Positions 6,657-12,120 of a DNA stretch of 12,120 nt are shown here, piece after piece. Source of the stretch: Pirellulaceae bacterium (GTDB taxonomy: Bacteria; Planctomycetota; Planctomycetia; Pirellulales; Pirellulaceae). Numbering within the stretch: the stretch's first letter is position 1; each line of letters opens with the position of its first letter. The notes beneath the pieces are model-generated. The model worked only from the letters and a program-made list of their open reading frames with translations. It was not told where the DNA came from and searched no databases. The DNA lies in the NCBI GenBank assembly GCA_020846515.1, contig JADLDX010000189.1:1-12120 (forward strand), written 5' to 3'. Position numbers and translations under genes: made by a program.

Positions 6657-7489
6657 TTGGCGCGACGCCGACGGCTATAGCCGATGGCTCCGAAGCCCAA
6701 GCAAGCTAGGGCCAATGAACTTGGTTCGGGAACAACCGAAATCGAAGTGAAGCCGATGTCGCGGAAAGAGGCGACGGTCATATTGCTGATGAACGTGTTC
6801 GGATTCAACCAGCCCGTCATCAACTCGTCACGCAGATCGCGTCCCAAGCCATCGACGATGCCCGTCGGCAGGCCACCTCCGTCCACTTCGTTCCAGTGAC
6901 CGTTGGCAGTCCCTACGCCACCACCCAGCTCAACGTCCGGCGTACCCGACCGCCCAAATTCGGTTTGCCACTGAACCGTAGCATTGGCACCAGTGAACTC
7001 GCCTGAGTTATTTGCATAAACTCCGTTATTGGTCCAGAGCGTTCCAAAGCCGAGCACGTGAGCCATCTCATGTAAAATCACGTTTTCCCATTGACCGCCA
7101 GAAAGCAGACCAGCCACGTCGGCAGAATCGAACCGCATGAGGCCGTTGGTGGCCAGCGTGTAGTTGGCTGCGTCCAAGGCAATGGCTGTAGGGCCGGCCG
7201 AGCCCAACACGTTACCAACCCCATCGATGGCCTCCACATTGGCGGTTATGAATACCGTCGAAACGGTTTGGCCATTGCTGTAGCTGCTGCCAGCGGAGGT
7301 CGACACGACCAATCCATTCTGAAATCCGCCCAGCAAGTTTTGCCAGGTGGATGCTGCGGTCGAGAAGGCCGCGGCATATTGTGGATCACCGGTGTAGTTA
7401 ACGTTGATGATCAATGCCGCTTGCGATACTTGATGACCAAGAAGAATTGCCGCCAGGTATGCGGCGGCAAAGCGAGCTATTTTCAGCAT
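6650..7489 (-). CDS. Secreted PEP-CTERM metzincin metalloprotease, leishmanolysin (M8)-like
   Basis: Predicted secreted zinc protease with a C-terminal sorting signal. Numbering from ATG at 7489 (279 residues): a Sec signal peptide covers about 1-24 (MLKIARFAAAYLAAILLGHQ..SQA). The zinc site HEMAHVLGFG has His140, Glu141 and His144. About 50 residues later, GHW places a third His at 198, and ELMTG puts a Met-turn-like Met at 224, followed by MTVASFRDIGF. This wide spacing to the third ligand is typical of M8-like proteases. The tail is VPEPSSLALACLGFGAIGYS then RRRR, a textbook PEP-CTERM signal with PEP at 254-256, expected to be recognised by the adjacent exosortase. The frame stays open upstream to 7780, but that part is translated palindromic repeat (AESLRDS) and is rejected. 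No Shine-Dalgarno is seen. The stop (6650-6652) lies in the terminal repeat of element A. Confidence 0.87.
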   Translation of the reverse strand: MLKIARFAAAYLAAILLGHQVSQAALIINVNYTGDPQYAAAFSTAASTWQNLLGGFQNGLVVSTSAGSSYSNGQTVSTVFITANVEAIDGVGNVLGSAGPTAIALDAANYTLATNGLMRFDSADVAGLLSGGQWENVILHEMAHVLGFGTLWTNNGVYANNSGEFTGANATVQWQTEFGRSGTPDVELGGGVGTANGHWNEVDGGGLPTGIVDGLGRDLRDELMTGWLNPNTFISNMTVASFRDIGFTSISVVPEPSSLALACLGFGAIGYSRRRRAKN

Positions 7490-7606
7490 GATGAGGTGCC
7501 TGCGAGCGAGGGCGAGAGGAGAAGCAACCAGGTCAGGATAGAAAATGGCACTCGCCAGTGCAAGCTGAACGCTAGAAATAAGCCAACCTACATTGCCTCT
7601 TTTGGT

Positions 7607-7795
7607 GGACGAGTCGCATGTGGCCGAATCGCTCCGCGACTCGGTCTTTCTGTAGGCGAATCGCTCCGCGACTCGTCCCATCCCCACCACGGCGTTCCGA
7701 CGGAGCCCCGAGTCGCGGAGCGACTCGGCCACAGAAAGACAGACCGGCAGACAGACCGAGTCGCGGAGCGACTCGGCCACAGGCGGAGCGATTCG
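7607..7795. repeat. Array of 21-nt palindromes between the exosortase and protease genes
   Basis: Four copies lie at 7624-7644, 7656-7676, 7708-7728 and 7756-7776, with half-sites at 7607-7616 and about 7783-7795. The consensus is cgartcgc-tcc-gcgactcg. Copies 1-2 read gctccgc on the + strand and copies 3-4 read gcggagc, so the array is itself inverted. Flanks are shared too: ctcggtctttctgt after copy 1 matches, inverted, the gacagaccgag before copy 4, and ggccaca follows both copies 3 and 4. The array begins 6 bases past the end of the exosortase gene and fills most of the 312-base gap to the protease start. Apart from it, 7490-7606 shows nothing I can support. Confidence 0.88.
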
Positions 7796-7801
7796 TTTAC
7801 A

Positions 7802-9532
7802 TCAATCAAGCTTCTGAACTTGGGCTATGGCCATGGGAATGGCCGTGTCAAACAGCTTCAAATAGCTTTGGATTTCGGCTTCGCTTAACTCGCGACTACT
7901 GGGGACATACATCTGAAACTGATAAGTTACCGGCTCGCGTTCTACCGAATCGGCCAAGGCGAGCTTGAGCCGCTCAAGAATGGGGTTCGTGTCGTTCTCT
8001 TGATCATACAAGTTAATCTTGGCTGGCTGACCTTGAGCGTCAAACAGCAAAAACCACAGATACGATAGATTGCCCAGTTCGTCTTTCAACTTCACTTGTA
8101 CCACATGCTGAGACGATTGAGGCTGGTCGGCTTGGGATGGCAAGCTCACTGGTGTGGGCACGCCTTGAATCTGTTGACCGGCGTTGGTATAGCAGACCCA
8201 TAATGGGTGATAACCTCGAAACGGAAAGTCGATCGAACAGACGAAGTCGCTGCTCGGCGCACGATAGGTCCAAACGGCCGAGTGCTCGCCCAGAAAATTA
8301 TCGGGAGAGCGATGCTCGTGACGAAAGGCCAAGCGTTTGGCTGGCTCAAATGCTTCCGGTAAACCATTTTCGGCAATCGCGGCTTTCACTTGCGCTTGAT
8401 CGAAGTGGGGCAAGCGTGTCGAGCTACCATCTCGCCAATCTCGCGCGATATTGCGAATGCTCAACCCCGCTGCGATTAAGCAACTCACGGTCATCAATCC
8501 CACCACCCACCTGCCAAACTTAGGCTCAGCCGGTACGGTGCTTTGTCGTTCCACTTTCGATTTGGGTTTAGGCTTCAGGCGTGGATCTTCAACCTCAAAG
8601 TACTGTTGCTCCTCATCGATAAGCACGGGAGCTCTGCCTGGAAAGCAGACCACGGCGTTGTACCACAGGTGCCATTGGCGCCGATCGCGTGGGAGGTCAC
8701 TGGTCGAGAAACGTCTGAACAAGTGTGTCAGCGCATCAAGAGTCAAAAACAGACACAATGCCGACAAACCAAAGGTAACAAAACCCAGCGCGGTGTGTTG
8801 CCAGCCGTGTGAAAGATCAACTTGCCAACGATCCAAGCAGATGACAATGGTCGTTAAACGCAAGACGTTGCCCAGCCAGGCCCAGATCGGCACTGTTATC
8901 ACCGTAAAAAAGCCGACGACGAGTGGCCTCGCTTGCCATAACATCATCAGCAGGGCGATGGCCACCAGCGAATAAAGACTGTCGATCCCACTGCAGGCTT
9001 CGTCGACAAACAATTTCCCTGCACGAATCTCAATGAGCGTACCTTGCCGCAAATGGGCAATGCCGATCAGGTCCAGCAGTCCGCCAGCCGACTCGGCCGA
9101 TATCCGCTGAAGCCCATTGATCAAGTTGGCATCCAACTGACCAGGCAGTGGCACCGTGATCCACAACAGCAACGACCAGCCAAACCAGCGAAACGGCGGC
9201 ACGGTCGCCAGACGCAGCCAACCCCAACCGCTGATACACAAGACGCAAGCCGCTTGACCCAGCCAAGGTGAAAACAGTAACGCACCAGCCAAACCGGCTA
9301 GTACGCCTGCGGCCCAAACAACGCTTCCCAAGCGGCGCCGCCCTAAACTGCTGGACCACTTCAATTCACTCCGCGTCGTGATCAGCGCTCCGAAGGCCAA
9401 CCAAGCTAAGGGAAAGAATTGAAAATGCGGACGCTCCCACAAATGCACTGCCTGTAGCCAGACCAATGGCGCCAAGCATACCAGACATAACCCCAAGCAA
9501 AACTCAGGAAATCTACCTTGGATCGATCGCAT
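7802..9532 (-). CDS. Exosortase with fused C-terminal EpsI-like domain (probably exosortase U type)
   Basis: Integral-membrane cysteine transpeptidase-like enzyme predicted to cut and anchor PEP-CTERM proteins. Residues 1-270 hold about eight hydrophobic segments. The exosortase triad is visible: Cys180 in VDEACSGIDSLYS, Arg225 in GNVLRLTTI and His246 in WQHTALGFVTF. After a charged linker (about 300-338, Lys/Pro-rich) comes one more membrane segment (342-362). Next is a soluble region of about 210 residues resembling EpsI/DUF3485, including GYHPLWVCYTNAGQQI (440-455), the counterpart of the usual HxPExCYxxxGW. EpsI is often a separate gene, so this is a fusion. At 576 residues it is much longer than exosortases of about 280-300. 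ATG at 9532 gives a sensible N-terminus; no Shine-Dalgarno is seen. It is 92 bases downstream of gmd and upstream of a PEP-CTERM protease, its likely substrate. The exosortase U label is from memory of planctomycete annotations. Confidence 0.9.
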   Translation of the reverse strand: MRSIQGRFPEFCLGLCLVCLAPLVWLQAVHLWERPHFQFFPLAWLAFGALITTRSELKWSSSLGRRRLGSVVWAAGVLAGLAGALLFSPWLGQAACVLCISGWGWLRLATVPPFRWFGWSLLLWITVPLPGQLDANLINGLQRISAESAGGLLDLIGIAHLRQGTLIEIRAGKLFVDEACSGIDSLYSLVAIALLMMLWQARPLVVGFFTVITVPIWAWLGNVLRLTTIVICLDRWQVDLSHGWQHTALGFVTFGLSALCLFLTLDALTHLFRRFSTSDLPRDRRQWHLWYNAVVCFPGRAPVLIDEEQQYFEVEDPRLKPKPKSKVERQSTVPAEPKFGRWVVGLMTVSCLIAAGLSIRNIARDWRDGSSTRLPHFDQAQVKAAIAENGLPEAFEPAKRLAFRHEHRSPDNFLGEHSAVWTYRAPSSDFVCSIDFPFRGYHPLWVCYTNAGQQIQGVPTPVSLPSQADQPQSSQHVVQVKLKDELGNLSYLWFLLFDAQGQPAKINLYDQENDTNPILERLKLALADSVEREPVTYQFQMYVPSSRELSEAEIQSYLKLFDTAIPMAIAQVQKLD

Positions 9533-9624
9533 GTCTGTAGCCGGCGTTGATAGAGATTAGGATTGAGCGGGCTTCGGTGGCTGGCAGGCCAAGAACCAGC
9601 ACTCGGGTCGCAACCCACCTAATT

Positions 9625-10608
9625 CTAATTGTCTTCGCGTTGACAGTCAGCCTCGACCATCTGCTTGACCATCTCTTCGAATCCAATTTGCGGTTTCCAG
9701 CCCAGATCACGCTGTGCAGTCGTTGCGTCCCCTACCAACGACACGGGATCAACGGAACGGGCAAAGCGGGGGTCGAATTTGACATGTTCGCGCCAATCCA
9801 ACCCCAAGTGACCAAACGAGATCTCCAGCCAATCCGAAACACGATGGAGGATTCCCGTGGCCAGGACAAAGTCCTTGGGTTCCTTGTGGCTAAGCGCGGC
9901 GCGGAATCCACGAACATAATCGGGCGCATAGCCCCAGTCTCGCTGGCTGTCCAAATTTCCCAGCATCAAATCGTGCTGCTTGCCGGCTCGGATCCTGGCC
10001 GCCGATCGCGTGATTTTTCGAGTCACAAACGACTCGCCACGCCGAGGTGATTCGTGGTTGTAGCAAATGAGATTACAGGCAAAGAGATCGAACTTTTCCC
10101 GATAAACTCGCACCATTTGCGTCGCAAATGCTTTGGCTACACCATACGGGGTCATGGGACGCATCGGCGTGTCTTCGTTCTGCGGCTGACTGGTCGGCGT
10201 CCCGAAAATCTCGCTGCTGCTGGCATGGGCAAACTTGGGCAGCGGATCACAATCCCGCAGGATCTCCAGCAATCGCAACGTCCCCATCGCCGTAAATTCG
10301 CAGGTCGTCTCGGGGATTTCAAAGCTGGCGCCGACGTGACTCTGACCAGCCAAATGATAAACCTCATCCGGCTTGGCCTTCATGATCAACCGCCGAATCG
10401 TTGTCGTATCGTCCAGATCGCCGTAGTGCAGAAATAACGACTCGTTATAGATGCGCTCGTCGCTGGTTAAATGATCCAGCCGCGAACGGACGATGTTGCT
10501 GTTGCGCCGCACCAACCCATGGACGACATAGCCTTCCGCTAGCAGTAGTTCCGCCAGGTAGCTGCCGTCTTGTCCAGTGATACCAGTGATTAAAGCGGTT
10601 TGAGGCAA
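9625..10608 (-). CDS. gmd: GDP-mannose 4,6-dehydratase
   Basis: Cytoplasmic short-chain dehydrogenase/reductase that converts GDP-D-mannose to GDP-4-keto-6-deoxy-D-mannose, the precursor of GDP-L-fucose, GDP-D-rhamnose and relatives. The NADP(H)-binding motif is GITGQDGSYLAELLL (9-23) and the start LITGITGQDG is typical of Gmd. The dehydratase catalytic set is present: Ser131 (Thr in E. coli Gmd), Glu133 in SSSEIFG, and Tyr155/Lys159 in TPYGVAK. Further Gmd signatures are YNHESPRRGESFVTRKI (183-199), DWGYAPDYV (224-232) and GWKP (303-306). The 327 residues are slightly fewer than in the E. coli enzyme (about 373). No partner GDP-fucose synthase is in the window. The start is ATG at 10608. It is on the same strand as the exosortase (92-base gap), so co-transcription is possible. 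Confidence 0.92.
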   Translation of the reverse strand: MPQTALITGITGQDGSYLAELLLAEGYVVHGLVRRNSNIVRSRLDHLTSDERIYNESLFLHYGDLDDTTTIRRLIMKAKPDEVYHLAGQSHVGASFEIPETTCEFTAMGTLRLLEILRDCDPLPKFAHASSSEIFGTPTSQPQNEDTPMRPMTPYGVAKAFATQMVRVYREKFDLFACNLICYNHESPRRGESFVTRKITRSAARIRAGKQHDLMLGNLDSQRDWGYAPDYVRGFRAALSHKEPKDFVLATGILHRVSDWLEISFGHLGLDWREHVKFDPRFARSVDPVSLVGDATTAQRDLGWKPQIGFEEMVKQMVEADCQREDN

Positions 10609-10910
10609 GGTTTCAACTTACACAAGTGGGAAGTAGCTGTTCCGACGCTGACCATGATTGTAACTGCTCTGCCAGTTGAGCAAGTCCCGGCTCGCACATC
10701 GGATCAAGCCATGTTCTTACCTCTTCTTGGTTGGTCAGGTACGCAGTGATTGGTGGTTGCGTGAGATTTCGCCTGTTTCCTGGGTGAAATCTCCCATGTC
10801 TTGCGAAAGTGTGAACTAGAGTGGAATTACTGAATCGTTAACTTCAGGCTGTGTCCTTGGCTAGCGGGGGCTATGGCGCTGTGCCACTTTCGGTTCAGAC
10901 GGGGTCGATC
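10609..10910. other. Divergent intergenic region between gmd and the sulfotransferase
   Basis: This 302-base region must hold the promoters of both divergent genes. Apart from the hairpin at 10763-10793 I see no confident promoter. A GTG at 10851 is in frame with the sulfotransferase and could extend it by 20 residues, but that stretch shows no family similarity I recognise. Confidence 0.5.
10763..10793. promoter_or_regulatory. Hairpin/operator-like inverted repeat upstream of the sulfotransferase
   Basis: gagatttcgcct and gggtgaaatctc pair over 12 positions around a 7-base loop: 8 perfect outer pairs, then 4 more, two of them G-U wobbles. It lies about 118 bases before the sulfotransferase ATG and 155 before gmd. 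The perfect gagatttc/gaaatctc arms could be a dimeric repressor site, or the hairpin could form in a leader RNA. Which applies cannot be told here. Confidence 0.5.
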
Positions 10911-11843
10911 ATGGTTCACCAGCATCCAAATCTCTTCGTGATTGGTGCACCCAAGTGTGGCACCTCGAGTTTGTATGCGTATCTTCGTCAGCACCCTCAG
11001 GTGTACATGGCGAAACCCAAAGAGCCCAACCATTTTGTCTATTCGAGCGGCAATCCGTATGGTTGGGGCACCTCGCACCCCTATTCGACCTTAGATGCGT
11101 ATCTTTCACTATTTCGAGCCACGGGTGACCAAGGCATCGTAGGCGAGGCATCGACCTGCTACTGCCTGATGCCCCATGTGGCGCGCGCCATTCGCAACCA
11201 TAATCCAGAGGCCAAGCTGATCGCCGTCCTGCGGGATCCCGTGGAACGGGCGTGGAGCATGTATCTGTACTGGCATCAGTTCAATCCCCAGTATCAAAGG
11301 CTAGATCTGGATGATTTTCGCGCGCGTTTCGTCGCGGATGATCTGATGACCGATTTGGAGCGCGGACGATCCACGCGAGTCAAGTGGCTACGTGGGGCCG
11401 GCATGTACTGGGCTAACCTGAGCCATTTTTATAGTGAGTTTCCGGCAGACCAAATTTTCCTGTTGAATTACGATGACTTCGTGCGGCAACCGCAACGGAT
11501 GATGGATCAGTTGTGCGAGTTCCTGGGAGTAAGCTCATACACGTTTGATACGTCTGTCCGCGAGAACACAACGGCCGTGCCTCGCTTTCGTCGGCTGTAT
11601 AACTTTGTCAATCTGAATGTCGAACATCCTTTGCGCCGCGCGCTGAAGAATACATTCGGAAAACTGTTGCCGATGCGAACCTTGCGACTGTCACTCAACC
11701 AAGCTCTGCTGAGCGTTCAGGCGCAGCGCACCTTGCCCGACAGTTTGTACCATGAGCTTGGCGATTTCTATCGCGATGATCTGAAGCGACTGGCCGACCA
11801 TACCGGCTTTCCGGTCCGCCAATGGACGCGGCTCGGGGTCTGA
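10911..11843 (+). CDS. Sulfotransferase domain protein (PAPS-dependent)
   Basis: Predicted to transfer sulfate from 3'-phosphoadenosine-5'-phosphosulfate to a hydroxyl or amine, probably on a carbohydrate, resembling the heparan-sulfate-type Sulfotransfer_1 group. Numbering from ATG at 10911 (310 residues): the 5'-phosphosulfate loop is APKCGTSSL (13-21), KPKEPNHF (35-42) is a typical following motif, and the 3'-phosphate site is LRDPVERAWSMYLYW (107-121) with Arg108 and Ser116. YDDFVRQPQRMMDQLCEFLGV (187-207) is the usual C-terminal family segment. ATG at 10911 has ggggt 6 bases upstream and starts just before the conserved core; GTG at 10851 is the alternative. No membrane segment is evident, so it should be cytoplasmic or membrane-associated. 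Its neighbours gmd and exosortase suggest surface-glycan work. The acceptor is unknown. Confidence 0.88.
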   Translation: MVHQHPNLFVIGAPKCGTSSLYAYLRQHPQVYMAKPKEPNHFVYSSGNPYGWGTSHPYSTLDAYLSLFRATGDQGIVGEASTCYCLMPHVARAIRNHNPEAKLIAVLRDPVERAWSMYLYWHQFNPQYQRLDLDDFRARFVADDLMTDLERGRSTRVKWLRGAGMYWANLSHFYSEFPADQIFLLNYDDFVRQPQRMMDQLCEFLGVSSYTFDTSVRENTTAVPRFRRLYNFVNLNVEHPLRRALKNTFGKLLPMRTLRLSLNQALLSVQAQRTLPDSLYHELGDFYRDDLKRLADHTGFPVRQWTRLGV

Positions 11844-11876
11844 GGGTAGTCTGCTGCTGCTGCTGCGCAGCAGCGG
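11844..11876. repeat. CTG-rich hairpin flanking element B
   Basis: Directly after the sulfotransferase stop, ggtagtctgctgctg leads into the perfect palindrome gctgctgcgcagcagc and then ggg, up to the start of the full element. It resembles a degenerate end hairpin of the same repeat family and parallels the extra partial ends beside copy A. Confidence 0.55.
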
Positions 11877-12078
11877 GAACTAACCCTCCTGCTGCGTAGC
11901 AGCGGGAGGGTCGACTGGCGTCAGCTCAGTCGGGGAGGGTGCCTCCCGTGCTAACCCAAGCATGAAGTACTCCGCTGCGAACTCGTCTGTGCGGCGCACG
12001 CGCCCTCCCCGAAAAAACAGGCTGCAGTAGCGCCTGTTTTTTCGACCCTCCCGGGCGCTGCGCTGGGAGGGTTAGTTC
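11877..12078 (+). repeat. Full 202-bp structured repeat element, copy B
   Basis: Same architecture, orientation and length as 6455-6656: 13-bp terminal inverted repeats (11877-11889 and 12066-12078), left hairpin, cggggaggg and ccctccccg arms, core, terminator-like hairpin and right hairpin. The outer parts are identical to copy A, and all 10 differences lie in the core (11940-12002). It begins 33 bases after the sulfotransferase stop. Confidence 0.88.
12010..12044. terminator. Terminator-like hairpin in element B, downstream of the sulfotransferase
   Basis: Identical to 6588-6622: a 13-bp stem (cgaaaaaacaggc / gcctgttttttcg), a 9-base loop and a T6 run. It is the best candidate for ending the sulfotransferase transcript, about 170 bases after its stop codon. 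Confidence 0.6.
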
Positions 12079-12096
12079 TGCCGCTGCGCGGCAGTG

Positions 12097-12120
12097 GAAC
12101 TAACCCTCCTGCTGCGTAGC
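12097..12120 (+). repeat. Start of a further repeat copy, cut by the window end
   Basis: The sequence gaactaaccctcc followed by tgctgcgtagc is the left end of the 202-bp element again. It is preceded by a small hairpin (gccgctgcgcggc, 12080-12092). Whether it is a full copy or only an end fragment cannot be seen. Confidence 0.75.

Noticed and set aside
7490..7780. N-terminal extension of the PEP-CTERM protease by 97 codons
   Set aside because: It translates the palindromic repeat array and a low-complexity stretch, and would bury a clear signal peptide that starts at 7489.
7607..7795. CRISPR array
   Set aside because: The repeats are near-perfect palindromes in both orientations, with gaps of unequal length that share sequence, and no cas gene is present.
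8451..8975. 174-codon open frame on the plus strand inside the exosortase gene
   Set aside because: Antisense to conserved exosortase sequence, with no motif of its own.
11851..11870. CTG trinucleotide microsatellite
   Set aside because: Only a few units, and they form one arm of a hairpin belonging to the repeat family.

Overview
The window reads as chromosomal DNA of a planctomycete, most likely of the Pirellulaceae (Rhodopirellula-like). Pointers are the exosortase/PEP-CTERM pair, a PEP-CTERM tail of VPEPSSLALACLGFGAIGYS followed by RRRRAK, a Tat-exported PhoD-like phosphatase, a sulfotransferase, moderate GC, and genes that mostly lack a clear Shine-Dalgarno sequence. This is inference from gene content; no rRNA, tRNA, phage gene, transposase or CRISPR array was seen.

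Layout. 1-286: no gene; two tandem partial copies of a structured GC-rich repeat, then the upstream region of a Tat-exported PhoD-like phosphohydrolase (287-2197, +). It converges on an RlmI-type rRNA methyltransferase (2279-3739, -). Upstream of that on the same strand is threonine synthase (3816-5282, -). A divergent promoter region (about 5283-5484) separates it from a two-gene operon on the + strand: a TraR/DksA-type zinc-finger protein (5485-5853) and prolipoprotein signal peptidase lspA (5861-6415). lspA converges on a PEP-CTERM metzincin protease (6650-7489, -), which lies downstream of an exosortase fused to an EpsI-like domain (7802-9532, -) and a GDP-mannose 4,6-dehydratase (9625-10608, -). 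A 302-base gap with a strong hairpin precedes a divergent sulfotransferase (10911-11843, +). The window ends in another copy of the structured repeat.

How the genes fit together. The right half looks like a cell-surface module. Gmd makes the precursor of GDP-fucose or a related 6-deoxyhexose, the sulfotransferase could sulfate a glycan or protein, and the exosortase would process and anchor PEP-CTERM proteins such as the adjacent secreted metalloprotease. Exosortases are known to go with extracellular polysaccharide loci. The left half is housekeeping: threonine biosynthesis, rRNA methylation, lipoprotein maturation and phosphate-ester metabolism.

The most unusual content is non-coding. First, a 202-bp element with 13-bp terminal inverted repeats occurs twice (6455-6656 and 11877-12078). 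Each copy carries a terminator-like hairpin and a variable 63-nt core bounded exactly by 9-bp inverted arms. Its ends supply the stop codons of both lspA and the protease gene. Second, a 21-nt palindrome built on cgagtcgc-tcc-gcgactcg recurs just after stop codons and forms an array between the exosortase and the protease gene. Read as protein, that array falsely extends the protease ORF with AESLRDS repeats.
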